A stretch of DNA of 36,800 nucleotides. Source: Gammaproteobacteria bacterium. GTDB lineage: Bacteria > Pseudomonadota > Gammaproteobacteria > Arenicellales > Arenicellaceae. Both the position numbers and the translations under genes were made by a program. Location: the NCBI GenBank assembly GCA_013002025.1, contig JABDKW010000064.1, positions 1 through 36,800 of the forward strand, given 5' to 3'. Below, in pieces: positions 25,549 to 33,957 of the stretch (positions within the stretch are counted from its first letter, which is position 1; each line of letters begins with the position of its first letter). The notes under the pieces are model-generated. The model saw only the letters and a program-made list of their open reading frames with translations. It did no database searches and was not told the origin of the DNA.

Positions 25549-26418
25549 TTACTGATAGTCGAACAGCATCGACAGATCCAGAGCGCGCACATGCTTGGTT
25601 ATCGCACCGGATGAAATATAATCGACGCCCGTTTCAGCTATGGTGGCAATGGTCTTAAGGTTCACATTGCCGGAGGCTTCCAGTTCGGCTTGATCACCGG
25701 TTAGCTCCACGGCAAGGCGCATATCCTCTAGCGAAAAATCATCCAACATGATGCGTTTTGCGCCGGCTAAAAGGCCGCGCTCGAGTTCCTCTATACTTTC
25801 TACCTCCAGTTCCACCAGCGTGCCTTCCGGCATTGAGGCAATGGCGTCGGCGACGATGCGTTCCAGACTTTTGCCACTGCGCAAATGATTTTCCTTAATA
25901 ATGATCCCGTCATACAGACCCATACGGTGATTTACGCCACCGCCACATAGCACGGCGTATTTTTGTGCCTCGCGTAAACTGGGCAATGTTTTACGCGTAT
26001 CCAGCAGACGTGCATCGGTGTGCGCGATGGCATCAACGTACTCTGCCGTGATGGTGGCGGTACCAGACAGGGTTTGCATAATATTCAAAGCGCTGCGCTC
26101 GCCCGACAAAATAGGGTGTGCAATACCTTCAAAGCGGCACAGGGTTTGGTCCGCTTCAACAGTCTGACCATCGGCGACCTGCCAATCGATATCAATACGC
26201 GTCTGGTGCCGTCTGCCAACCTGACGAAAAACCTCGTCAACCCAGGCCCGACCACAAATAATGCCGCTCTCACGGCTAATAATTCTACCGTCGATCAGGC
26301 TGTCCGCCGGCGTCAGCCGGGCAGTGACGTCGCCGCTACCAAGGTCCTCGCGCAGACAGGCTTTGACCAGCCGGCGTATTACTTTTTTACGGGGTAGAAC
26401 GTGCGAATAATCAATCAT
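25549..26418 (-). CDS. nadC: nicotinate-nucleotide pyrophosphorylase (quinolinate phosphoribosyltransferase)
   Basis: A 289-residue enzyme of de novo NAD synthesis that joins quinolinate and PRPP to give nicotinate mononucleotide, CO2 and PPi. It shows EDLGSGDVTA (24-33), the PRPP and quinolinate site LLDTRKT (138-144), GGGVNHRMGLYD, IKENH, and the barrel-end motif EASGNV. Length and sequence are normal. It is transcribed away from clpB. Upstream is A-rich (AAAAACACAAAA) with no Shine-Dalgarno. nadA and nadB are not in the window. Confidence 0.96.
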   Translation of the reverse strand: MIDYSHVLPRKKVIRRLVKACLREDLGSGDVTARLTPADSLIDGRIISRESGIICGRAWVDEVFRQVGRRHQTRIDIDWQVADGQTVEADQTLCRFEGIAHPILSGERSALNIMQTLSGTATITAEYVDAIAHTDARLLDTRKTLPSLREAQKYAVLCGGGVNHRMGLYDGIIIKENHLRSGKSLERIVADAIASMPEGTLVELEVESIEELERGLLAGAKRIMLDDFSLEDMRLAVELTGDQAELEASGNVNLKTIATIAETGVDYISSGAITKHVRALDLSMLFDYQ

Positions 26419-26512
26419 TTTTGTGTTTTTTTACTGACCGGCGCGCGCCCTGCTTAGCCGCCGGCAGCCGGCTTTATACAATTTTTGTGAGCCGAAACAG
26501 CATACCAGAAAC

Positions 26513-26540
26513 CTTGTATTACGCCACCGCGACCCCACAT
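26513..26540 (+). promoter_or_regulatory. sigma-32 heat-shock promoter of clpB
   Basis: CTTGTAT (26513-26519), a 13-base spacer, and CCCCACAT (26533-26540) match the E. coli sigma-32 consensus CTTGAAA-N13-15-CCCCATnT in CTTG plus one A, and in seven of eight positions. Transcription would start about 7 bases on, leaving a leader of about 38 bases to the clpB ATG, with AAGGGTG (26574-26580) as ribosome-binding site. Confidence 0.75.
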
Positions 26541-26584
26541 TAATGGCAATTCAGAACTAAACAAAAATGTTTTAAGGGTGCACC

Positions 26585-29173
26585 ATGAGAATGGACAAAC
26601 TAACGTCCAAGTTCCAGTTGGCGCTGGCTGACGCACAGAGCTTGGCGGTGGGTAAAGACCACCAATTTATAGAACCGGTACACGTATTAACGGCGATGCT
26701 TCAACAACAGGGTGGCAGTGTGCAGCCCTTGTTGATGCGGGTTGGCGTAAATGGCAAGTTGTTGTCGGAAAAACTGCAGGCAACGCTCGAAGCATTGCCG
26801 CAGGTGCAGGGGCAGGCGGGTGAAGTTCATCTGTCACAACACACATCGCGCTTACTAAACGTAGCGGATAAGCTGGCACAACAGCGCAACGATTCCTTTA
26901 TCTCCAGCGACCTATTCTTGTTGGCGCTGGTTGAAGATAACGACCCGGCCGGTAAATTATTACGTGAATCCGGCGCCAGTCGTGAAGCTTTGGAAAAAGC
27001 CGTGGAAGACGTGCGCGGTGGTGCCAATATTAACGATGCCAACGCAGAAGATACTCAGCAAGCGCTGGAGAAGTACACCATCGATATGACCGAGCGTGCC
27101 GAGCAGGGCAAGCTTGACCCAGTAATAGGGCGGGATGACGAAATTCGTCGTACGGTTCAGGTTTTACAGCGCCGCACCAAAAATAACCCGGTATTAATCG
27201 GTGAGCCTGGCGTCGGTAAAACCGCCATCGTAGAGGGCTTGGCGCAGCGTATTGTTAATGGCGAGGTGCCAGAAGGAATCAAGAATAAGCGCTTGCTCTC
27301 GCTGGATTTAGGCGCACTGATTGCAGGCGCCAAGTTTCGCGGTGAATTTGAAGAACGGTTAAAAGCCGTGTTGAATGATTTGGCGAAACAGGAAGGTCAG
27401 ATAATTTTGTTCATTGATGAACTGCACACCATGGTCGGCGCGGGTGCAGCCGAGGGTGCGATGGATGCCGGCAATATGCTGAAGCCGGCCCTGGCGCGCG
27501 GTGAATTGCACTGCGTGGGTGCCACAACGCTGGACGAGTATCGCAAGTACGTTGAAAAAGACGCGGCTCTGGAACGGCGCTTCCAAAAAATCATCGTCGA
27601 TGAACCGAGTGTGGACGACACAATTGCGATTTTGCGCGGACTGAAAGAAAAATATGAAGTGCATCATGGCGTGGATATTACCGACCCCGCGATTGTGTCG
27701 GCCGCTACCTTGTCGCACCGCTATATTACCGATCGTAATTTACCCGATAAGGCGATCGATCTGATTGATGAGGCGGCCAGCCGCATTCGCATGGAGATTG
27801 ATTCAAAGCCGGAGGCTATGGATAAATTGGATCGGCAGATTATCCGCCGAAAAATTGAACGCGAAGCACTGCAGAAGGAAGACGATGAGGCGTCCAAAAA
27901 GCGGCTCGAAAACCTGCAACAGGAAATTGATGATCTGGAGCGCGAATACGCTGAATTAGATGAAATCTGGCTGGCTGAAAAATCGGCTGTGCATGGTGCT
28001 CAGCAGATCAAAGAAGAACTGGATAAGGCACGCATTGAGATGGAAGTAGCACAGCGTGCCGGCGACCTGGCGAAAATGTCGGAGTTGCAATACGCGCGGG
28101 TGCCGGAACTCGAGAAGCAGTTGGCTCAAGCCCATCATAACGAGTCGAGCGGGCAGGCCAATCAATTGTTACGCAGCAATGTAACGGACGAGGAAATCGC
28201 AGAAGTGGTGGCGCATTGGACCGGTATTCCGGTGGCTAAAATGTTGCAGGGCGAACGGGAAAAATTGTTGGCCATGGAAGAAAAGATCCATACCCGTGTT
28301 ATCGGTCAGAATCAGGCAATCAGTGCCGTAGCCGACGCCATTCGTCGCTCTCGGGCGGGATTGTCGGACCCTAACCGACCGTCCGGCTCATTTTTGTTTC
28401 TTGGCCCAACCGGCGTCGGTAAAACCGAATTGACCAAAGCGCTGGCCGAGTTTTTATTTGATACCGACGACGCCATGGTGCGCATCGATATGTCCGAATT
28501 TATGGAAAAGCATTCCGTGGCAAGGTTGATTGGTGCCCCTCCGGGCTATGTCGGCTATGAAGAGGGCGGCTATTTAACCGAGGCAGTGCGGCGCAAACCC
28601 TATTCGGTGATTCTGCTCGATGAGGTTGAGAAAGCGCACCCCGATGTGTTCAATATTCTGTTGCAGGTGCTGGATGATGGGCGCCTGACCGACGGTCAGG
28701 GCCGAACCGTGGATTTTAAAAACTGTGTGATCATTATGACGTCAAACCTTGGCTCGCAGAATGTGCATGATTTCTCCGGCGACTATGCGGCTATGAAAGC
28801 TATGGTGATGGAGAGCGTTACAGCGCATTTCAGGCCCGAGTTTATTAACCGTGTGGATGATATTGTCGTGTTTCACGCGCTAGAGCAGGAGCAGGTGCGC
28901 GAAATCGCAAACATTCAAATTGATATACTGCGCAAACGTCTGGAACAGCAGGATATCGAGCTTGAGGTCAGTCGAGATGTACTTGATAAGGTGGCTGATG
29001 CCGGTTTCGATCCGGTGTATGGCGCGCGCCCTTTAAAGCGTGCGATACAGACACTTATCGAAAATCCGCTGGCGCAACATCTTCTGAAAGGTGATTTCGG
29101 CCCGGGTGAGACTGTGCATGCATTGCTGCAGGGCGACGAAATAGGATTCAGCCGCGCACCAACCAAACACTGA
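26585..29173 (+). CDS. clpB: ATP-dependent disaggregase ClpB
   Basis: An 862-residue Hsp100 chaperone that pulls apart protein aggregates with DnaK/DnaJ/GrpE. Domains in order: N-domain (about 1-145), AAA1 with Walker A GEPGVGKT (206-213) and Walker B ILFIDE, a coiled-coil middle domain (about 400-530, rich in Glu/Lys/Leu), and AAA2 with Walker A GPTGVGKT (about 605) and [14 protein letters not shown]. The end has the sensor-2 [10 protein letters not shown]. Length matches E. coli ClpB (857). The start is fixed by an N-terminus nearly identical to the family ([18 protein letters not shown]). It stands alone between a sigma-32 promoter and a terminator hairpin. Confidence 0.98.
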   Translation: MRMDKLTSKFQLALADAQSLAVGKDHQFIEPVHVLTAMLQQQGGSVQPLLMRVGVNGKLLSEKLQATLEALPQVQGQAGEVHLSQHTSRLLNVADKLAQQRNDSFISSDLFLLALVEDNDPAGKLLRESGASREALEKAVEDVRGGANINDANAEDTQQALEKYTIDMTERAEQGKLDPVIGRDDEIRRTVQVLQRRTKNNPVLIGEPGVGKTAIVEGLAQRIVNGEVPEGIKNKRLLSLDLGALIAGAKFRGEFEERLKAVLNDLAKQEGQIILFIDELHTMVGAGAAEGAMDAGNMLKPALARGELHCVGATTLDEYRKYVEKDAALERRFQKIIVDEPSVDDTIAILRGLKEKYEVHHGVDITDPAIVSAATLSHRYITDRNLPDKAIDLIDEAASRIRMEIDSKPEAMDKLDRQIIRRKIEREALQKEDDEASKKRLENLQQEIDDLEREYAELDEIWLAEKSAVHGAQQIKEELDKARIEMEVAQRAGDLAKMSELQYARVPELEKQLAQAHHNESSGQANQLLRSNVTDEEIAEVVAHWTGIPVAKMLQGEREKLLAMEEKIHTRVIGQNQAISAVADAIRRSRAGLSDPNRPSGSFLFLGPTGVGKTELTKALAEFLFDTDDAMVRIDMSEFMEKHSVARLIGAPPGYVGYEEGGYLTEAVRRKPYSVILLDEVEKAHPDVFNILLQVLDDGRLTDGQGRTVDFKNCVIIMTSNLGSQNVHDFSGDYAAMKAMVMESVTAHFRPEFINRVDDIVVFHALEQEQVREIANIQIDILRKRLEQQDIELEVSRDVLDKVADAGFDPVYGARPLKRAIQTLIENPLAQHLLKGDFGPGETVHALLQGDEIGFSRAPTKH

Positions 29174-29182
29174 TTGGTTGGC

Positions 29183-29201
29183 CGATCAGCCGGCCTGATC
29201 G
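29183..29201 (+). other. small hairpin after clpB
   Basis: CGATCAG (29183-29189) pairs with CTGATCG (29195-29201) around a five-base loop, ten bases past the clpB stop. There is no T-run. It could protect the 3' end of the mRNA. Confidence 0.4.
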
Positions 29202-29229
29202 TTCATCCATCAGACTGCTAAAAGTCAGG

Positions 29230-29256
29230 CAGCCCGCTTCACAAGCGGGCTGTTAG
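29230..29256 (+). terminator. probable clpB terminator
   Basis: CAGCCCGCTT (29230-29239) and AAGCGGGCTG (29243-29252) form a perfect 10-bp stem with a three-base loop, followed by TTAG. The T-run is short, so termination may be partial. Confidence 0.65.
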
Positions 29257-29266
29257 CTCCCATAAT
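29238..29266 (+). promoter_or_regulatory. sigma-70 promoter overlapping the terminator
   Basis: TTCACA (29238-29243), exactly 17 bases, CATAAT (29261-29266): five of six matches in each box. It would serve the long downstream gene run. The -35 box lies in the loop and 3' arm of the clpB terminator hairpin, so the same bases do two jobs. Confidence 0.6.
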
Positions 29267-29283
29267 ACGCGCTTCACAACTGT

Positions 29284-29320
29284 CCTCCGGATTTTACCGG
29301 AGGTGATCAGGAAATCCTTA
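29284..29320 (+). promoter_or_regulatory. hairpin occluding a perfect Shine-Dalgarno
   Basis: CCTCCGG (29284-29290) pairs with CCGGAGG (29297-29303). The 3' arm begins GGAGGTGATC (29299-29308), fully complementary to the conserved 3' end of 16S rRNA. It ends 11 bases before the ATG, farther than usual; AGGA at 29309-29313 is a closer, weaker site. Translational control is inferred. Confidence 0.45.
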
Positions 29321-30441
29321 TGAAAGCGATGATTTTGGCGGCCGGCAAAGGGACACGGGTGCGACCGTTAACCGATGAAATTCCCAAGCCCATGATTCCC
29401 ATTATCGGCAAACCGGTGATGGAATACTTGGTAGAGGAACTGGCCAGTCACGGCTTTAACGACATAATGATCAACGTCAGCCATTTGCCGGAAAAAATTG
29501 AAAGTTATTTCGGCAATGGCGAGCGATTTGGTGTTGAGATCGGGTATTCCTTTGAGGGCTATATCGAAGATGGTGAAATTAAATCTACCGCGCTGGGCTC
29601 GGCTGGAGGGATCAAGCGGATACAGGAGTTTGGCGGTTTTTTTGACGATACGTTCTTGGTGGTTTGTGGCGATGCCTTAATTGACCTGGATCTGACTCAG
29701 GCGGTGCGCGACCACTGGAAGAGTGGTGCGATTGCCAGCATTTGCACCTTGCAAGTGGATTCCGAACAGGTAAGTGATTACGGGGTCGTGGTGACCGATG
29801 AAAATAATCAAATCACGTCATTTCAGGAAAAACCTGCGCCCGCCGATGCCTTGTCAAACTCAGTAAATACCGGCGTCTATATCTTTGAACCAGCGGTATT
29901 GGATTTAATTCCGTCGGGCCAGAATTACGATATTGGCGGCGATTTGTTTCCGCAAATTGTGGCTGCGGGGTTACCCTTTCACGCCATCGATATTCCATTT
30001 AACTGGATCGATATTGGTCGTATCTCAGACTATTGGGAGGCCAACCAGAAGATCATGCAGCAGCAATTGCGCACTATTCCCATGCCGGGAACCGAAGTGC
30101 GGCCGGGTATCTGGGTGGGTCTGAATGCCAGCGTGGAATTTGACGACTGTGAGATAACCGGCCCTGTTTATATTGGCAGCGGAACGCGCGTGGAGGCGGG
30201 AGCCAAAATTACCGGCCCAACCTGGATTGGCCACGGCTGCCATATCCGCAGTGGAGCGGATATCTCGCAAAGCATTATTTTCGAATATACGCGCATCGGT
30301 GCCGCCAGCATCGTGGCTGATTCGGTTGCCTTTGGGCGCTTCTTCGTCGATAAAAACGGCAAAAAATTTGAGAGCGAAGATATGCACCTGGATTGGGTAA
30401 CTGATTCACGCATACCGGCTGAGCGATTAAACGGCAGTTAG
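29320..30441 (+). CDS. NDP-sugar pyrophosphorylase with left-handed beta-helix
   Basis: A 373-residue sugar-phosphate nucleotidyltransferase. The N-terminal Rossmann part has ILAAGKGTRVRPLTDEIPKPM (first motif and Lys), VVCGDALIDLDL (metal Asp), EKPAP, NTGVYIF and PFNWIDIGRISDYWEAN. From about residue 255 a hexapeptide-repeat helix follows (VWVG, VYIGSG, TWIGHG, and so on). It makes an NDP-sugar from NTP and sugar-1-phosphate; the architecture is that of mannose-1-phosphate guanylyltransferases and related glucose enzymes, so GDP-mannose is a reasonable but unproven product. It heads a co-oriented run and is followed nine bases later by a shikimate-kinase-like gene. Confidence 0.9.
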   Translation: MKAMILAAGKGTRVRPLTDEIPKPMIPIIGKPVMEYLVEELASHGFNDIMINVSHLPEKIESYFGNGERFGVEIGYSFEGYIEDGEIKSTALGSAGGIKRIQEFGGFFDDTFLVVCGDALIDLDLTQAVRDHWKSGAIASICTLQVDSEQVSDYGVVVTDENNQITSFQEKPAPADALSNSVNTGVYIFEPAVLDLIPSGQNYDIGGDLFPQIVAAGLPFHAIDIPFNWIDIGRISDYWEANQKIMQQQLRTIPMPGTEVRPGIWVGLNASVEFDDCEITGPVYIGSGTRVEAGAKITGPTWIGHGCHIRSGADISQSIIFEYTRIGAASIVADSVAFGRFFVDKNGKKFESEDMHLDWVTDSRIPAERLNGS

Positions 30442-30450
30442 GATCCGTAT

Positions 30451-30978
30451 ATGACCAGCAACCCGGCGGGCTCAAACCTGGTGCTGATTGGCATGCCAGG
30501 CAGCGGTAAAAGTACCGTCGGTCGTCGCCTCGCTCAACAGTTGGGTCGCGACTTCTTGGATACCGATAATCTGCTGGAACGGCGCCAGGGTTGCACAGTG
30601 CAGCAGTTGGTCGACCGACATGGGCTGGTCTTTTTCAGGCGTGCGGAACAAGCGGTGGTAACCAGCTTGCAAGCTCAAAACTGTGTTATCGCAACCGGCG
30701 GCAGCGCTGTGTATAGCGACACCGCAATGCAGCATCTACGGGAGTTGGGCAGAATATTGTTTTTGCAGGTTAGCATCAGCACCGTCAGACGGCGTATCGC
30801 GTCGGCGATGGATCGCGGTTTGGTTATGTACCCAAATGAAACGATCGCGGGTTTATACCATCAGCGAAAGCCGTTATATCAGCGCTGGGCTGACATCACT
30901 GTCGACAATAATCGGCCGCTGACCGAACTGCGTGTTGCGCAAATAATCGACCGGCTTTCGGCTCAACGGATAATTTAA
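30451..30978 (+). CDS. shikimate-kinase-family protein
   Basis: A 175-residue P-loop kinase of the shikimate kinase family (ATP plus shikimate to shikimate-3-phosphate). Visible are the P-loop GMPGSGKS (14-21), DTD (37-39), FRRAE (62-66) and TGGSAVY (82-88). The third Gly of the usual GGG is Ser, and the lid reads RGLVMYP rather than RPLL, so it belongs to a divergent branch and may not be the main AroK. It lies nine bases after the NDP-sugar enzyme and three before ispD; no aroB is present. Activity on another small alcohol is possible. Confidence 0.8.
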   Translation: MTSNPAGSNLVLIGMPGSGKSTVGRRLAQQLGRDFLDTDNLLERRQGCTVQQLVDRHGLVFFRRAEQAVVTSLQAQNCVIATGGSAVYSDTAMQHLRELGRILFLQVSISTVRRRIASAMDRGLVMYPNETIAGLYHQRKPLYQRWADITVDNNRPLTELRVAQIIDRLSAQRII

Positions 30979-30981
30979 AGG

Positions 30982-31686
30982 ATGCCCGCCGACGTTAAAT
31001 ATTGGGTTGTGGTGCCAGCCGCCGGCAGTGGTCAGCGGATGGGTTCGAGTACCGCCAAGCAGTATTTACGTCTGCGGCGGGATACCGTGTTGGAGACCAC
31101 CTTGGCTGCGCTTTTGATTGAGCCTCGCGTGCAGCGCATCATCGTATGCGTGGCCGCGGAGGATCAGCAGTGGCCGGCTTCGGAATACGCCCGTCACCCG
31201 CAAATTTTAAGCACCGATGGTGGCGCGACGCGTGCACAATCGGTGCTCAATGGCCTGGATGCCCTGGCGCTCGATGCCGCGCCCGATGACTGGGTATTAG
31301 TGCATGACGCAGCGCGACCCTGTTTATCGCCCGATGCATTGGCTCGGCTGCTGGATGAGCTTGCAAGCCACCCAGTCGGCGGTCTGTTAGCCGTCCCCTG
31401 TCAAGACACACTAAAGCGAGAGCAGGACAATAGCCGGGCAGTGGCCGAAACTCTGCCACGTGATAATGTATGGCAAGCACAAACTCCACAAATGTTTCGA
31501 TTCGCTGTCCTGCGTAATGCCTTGCAGACGGCTTTACAGCAAGGCCTGTCAATTACCGACGAAGCGTCGGCCATCGAGCATGCTGGTTTGGCACCACAAT
31601 TGGTGCGAGGTGAGGCTCTGAATATTAAAATTACCAATCCCGGCGATCTGGAACTTGCGCAGGCTATCTTAAGTGCGCGACGGTAA
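30982..31686 (+). CDS. ispD: 2-C-methyl-D-erythritol 4-phosphate cytidylyltransferase
   Basis: The 234-residue third enzyme of the MEP isoprenoid pathway; it makes CDP-ME from MEP and CTP. Motifs: VVPAAGSGQRMGSSTAKQYL (10-29; Lys26 contacts CTP), GGATRAQSVLNGL, VHDAARPCL (Asp for metal), QTPQMFR and TDEAS. Length is normal. The start is very close to the previous stop, with AAAGG only just before the ATG, so initiation may rely on coupling. ispF follows after one lipoprotein gene, matching the common ispD-ispF pairing. Confidence 0.95.
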   Translation: MPADVKYWVVVPAAGSGQRMGSSTAKQYLRLRRDTVLETTLAALLIEPRVQRIIVCVAAEDQQWPASEYARHPQILSTDGGATRAQSVLNGLDALALDAAPDDWVLVHDAARPCLSPDALARLLDELASHPVGGLLAVPCQDTLKREQDNSRAVAETLPRDNVWQAQTPQMFRFAVLRNALQTALQQGLSITDEASAIEHAGLAPQLVRGEALNIKITNPGDLELAQAILSARR

Positions 31687-31765
31687 TTCGCTGCCTGATC
31701 GCTTACAATAGCGCCATCTTCTGTGTCATCGCTAACCCTTATAGTCGACTTTTGCTGCCAGTATC

Positions 31766-32035
31766 ATGAAAAAAATCATTGTAATTGTATTTCTTGCGAC
31801 CCAGTTATCAGGTTGCCTGGGAACCGCAGTGGGTCTGGTTGTGGACACTGCGATTGAGGTCGCCAAAGTGCCGTTTAAAGTCGCGGGAGCGGTTATTGAT
31901 GTCGCGATGCCGGATGGCGATAAGAAGAAAAAATCAGAACCACAGTCACAGCCTGATGAGGACCGTGCTGACCGGTCTGGCGAGAATGCCAGTGAAGCCA
32001 GTGAAGCCAGTGATGGCAATGACGCAATTCAATAA
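31766..32035 (+). CDS. small lipoprotein
   Basis: An 89-residue protein with a lipoprotein signal: MKK, a hydrophobic core, and the lipobox LSGC (14-17; Cys17 is lipidated). Leu at +2 favours the outer membrane. The mature part starts with VGLVVDTAIEVAKVPFKVAGAVIDVAMPDG, a short amphipathic stretch I associate with a family of small proteobacterial lipoproteins of unknown role, and ends in a charged Asp/Glu/Ser-rich tail. A 9-base repeat (GCCAGTGAA, three copies with changes near 31990-32015) codes EASEAS. It sits between ispD and ispF; TACAAT at 31704-31709 could be its -10. Confidence 0.75.
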   Translation: MKKIIVIVFLATQLSGCLGTAVGLVVDTAIEVAKVPFKVAGAVIDVAMPDGDKKKKSEPQSQPDEDRADRSGENASEASEASDGNDAIQ

Positions 32036-32047
32036 TCCGGGGCGGCA

Positions 32048-32524
32048 ATGATGCGAATCGGGCATGGCTACGACGTACATCAATTGCAGGCTGGCCTGCC
32101 ACTTACTTTGGGTGGCATTATTATTCCGCACAGCGCCGGGTTAGTCGGCCACTCCGATGCCGATGTCGTACTGCACGCGATTTGTGACGCGGTATTGGGC
32201 GCCCTGGGTCTGGGCGATATTGGCAGGCATTTTCCGGACTCTGACCCGGACAACGAGAACCGGGATTCACGGGAGTTCCTGCGTTTCGCGATTGATCGAA
32301 TGCGCGCTGCACAATTCCAGCTCGGCAATCTGGACGTCACCATTGTGGCGCAGGCACCGAAGCTGGCGCCTTTTATCGGCCCCATGTGTGGGGTGATTGC
32401 CGATGACTTTGGCAGCGCTCACAATCGAGTCAATATTAAAGCAACCACTACCGAAAACTTAGGCTTCGTGGGGCGCAAGGAGGGTATAGCAGCCCATGCA
32501 GTCGTCCTGTTGGAGAAAAATTAA
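32048..32524 (+). CDS. ispF: 2-C-methyl-D-erythritol 2,4-cyclodiphosphate synthase
   Basis: The 158-residue fifth MEP-pathway enzyme; it cyclises CDP-ME 2-phosphate with loss of CMP. Zinc ligands Asp9, His11 (GYDVH) and His43 (HSDADVVLHA) are present, as are GDIGRHFPDSDP and the terminal TTTENLGFVGRKEGIAA. Length is normal for a trimer-forming subunit. Translation may start at 32048 or at the adjacent ATG at 32051. The TAA stop overlaps the next gene's ATG by one base, which suggests coupled translation with the unknown protein. Confidence 0.96.
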   Translation: MMRIGHGYDVHQLQAGLPLTLGGIIIPHSAGLVGHSDADVVLHAICDAVLGALGLGDIGRHFPDSDPDNENRDSREFLRFAIDRMRAAQFQLGNLDVTIVAQAPKLAPFIGPMCGVIADDFGSAHNRVNIKATTTENLGFVGRKEGIAAHAVVLLEKN

Positions 32525-33939
32525 TGGATCGAGATATCAGTAATATCCGAAATCTGGAAATGACTCAGCAAAAAGCGCTGGAGCTTAATCTGGATAGCAG
32601 CATTTACGGCACAGTGGTTGAAATTGGTGCCGGCCAGGAAGTTGCCAGCCAGTTTTTCAGTGCTGGCGCGGCGGCGGGTACGATTGCCAAGACGATGTCG
32701 GCCTATGACATGAAAGTGAGTGACGACGTGTATGGCAAGGTGGGCCGGTATGTAAGCCGTGAGCGCGCTCACCAGATGTTAATGCACGAATACGATTTGC
32801 TGATCGAGCGACTGCATCAGAATCGCGAAGTTGAAAGTAAGTATTTTTCTTATGCTGCCACGGTGACGGCCCGTAGCTACACGCAAAAAAATGAATGCCA
32901 TGGCTGGCTGGGTGTGCGCCGTCAGTCTGAGGTTGGCGGCGAGCCTAGCGAGATAATTTTGCACGTGCGGATGCTCGATGAGACAAACCGCGAGCAGTCT
33001 GACGCGCTCGGAATTCTGGGCATCAATTTGATTCACTCCGCCTATCACTGCAACAATGACCCCAAAGCTATCATTGATGCTTTGCAGGACGGCATGGGGC
33101 AGACTGACCGGATCGAAGTCGATTTAATCCATTTTTCAGGCCCGGATTTTGCCGACGTCGAAAATCGCCTGATGAACTTACACCTGATCCATGCTTGGTG
33201 CTGCCGTGCAGTGATGTTTGATCCGCACGGACACTCGGTAGTGCCGGCCTCGGCACTGCGCAAAAAGGATACGGTGGTAATCCGAGGGTCCTTCAAGCCG
33301 CCGACTAAAGTGCATATGGATATGAAGCAAACCGCAGTCAAGCACTTTACTCAGGAAGAGGGTGTGGAGGCTGATAAGGTATTGGTGGTGGCTGAAATCA
33401 CCATGAATGAGTTGTCAGCTCAGGGGGATGACGCCGATACCGACTTTCTGGCGCGGGTGGATTTACTCAATGAGTTGGGGTTTTCGGTATTGATCTCCGA
33501 CTATCTGCGATTTTTCCGCCTGCGCTCCTGGATCCGCCGCTATACGCCAAAACGGATCGGTATCGTATTAAGCGTATTGGATTTTGATTATTTGTTTGCG
33601 GCTAAATACTATGAAGGTCTGGAAGGCGGTATTCTGGAAGCATTTGGCAAATTGTTCTCCGACAATACCAATGTTTATGTGTATCCGAGTATTCGGGATG
33701 GCAAGTTAGTCACGCTGGAATCGGCCGATGTGGGTGCCAATCTGAAACACCTGATGCAGCACTTGATCGATAACCGCGCGATGGTGTCGGCAGAGATAGT
33801 CAACGTTAAGAATCTGGAGATTTCTGCCCGGGATATCGCCCGCCAGATAGCTGCTGGAGAAAGCGGTTGGCAGGACCTGGTGCCTGAAGTTACCGCCCGG
33901 AGCATCATCGAGCGTAAACTATTTGGTTACAAGGGATAA
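32524..33939 (+). CDS. conserved protein of unknown function (about 470 residues)
   Basis: A 471-residue soluble protein with no signal peptide or transmembrane segment. I recognise the pattern as a widely conserved bacterial protein with no established function; database labels for such proteins, including TonB-receptor, do not fit a soluble protein. Notable stretches are EIGAGQEVASQFFSAGAAAGT (about 33-53, Gly/Ala-rich), YVSRERAHQMLMHEYDLL, HGWLGVR, EIILHVRMLD, IDLIHFSGPDF-like sequence, CCRAVMFDPHG, VIRGSFKPPT and, late, LLNELGFSVLISDYLRFF. The repeated acidic-turn motifs resemble a nucleotide-dependent enzyme, but no P-loop or known active site is clear. It overlaps ispF by one base and precedes glnE by 18 bases. 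Confidence 0.85.
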   Translation: MDRDISNIRNLEMTQQKALELNLDSSIYGTVVEIGAGQEVASQFFSAGAAAGTIAKTMSAYDMKVSDDVYGKVGRYVSRERAHQMLMHEYDLLIERLHQNREVESKYFSYAATVTARSYTQKNECHGWLGVRRQSEVGGEPSEIILHVRMLDETNREQSDALGILGINLIHSAYHCNNDPKAIIDALQDGMGQTDRIEVDLIHFSGPDFADVENRLMNLHLIHAWCCRAVMFDPHGHSVVPASALRKKDTVVIRGSFKPPTKVHMDMKQTAVKHFTQEEGVEADKVLVVAEITMNELSAQGDDADTDFLARVDLLNELGFSVLISDYLRFFRLRSWIRRYTPKRIGIVLSVLDFDYLFAAKYYEGLEGGILEAFGKLFSDNTNVYVYPSIRDGKLVTLESADVGANLKHLMQHLIDNRAMVSAEIVNVKNLEISARDIARQIAAGESGWQDLVPEVTARSIIERKLFGYKG

Positions 33940-33957
33940 GCACGCACAATCCAGCGC

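Noticed and set aside
26457..26486. Terminator between nadC and clpB (GCCGG/CCGGC stem then T-rich sequence)
   Set aside because: The stem is only 5 bp, and no gene is transcribed into it on the plus strand, since nadC runs the other way.
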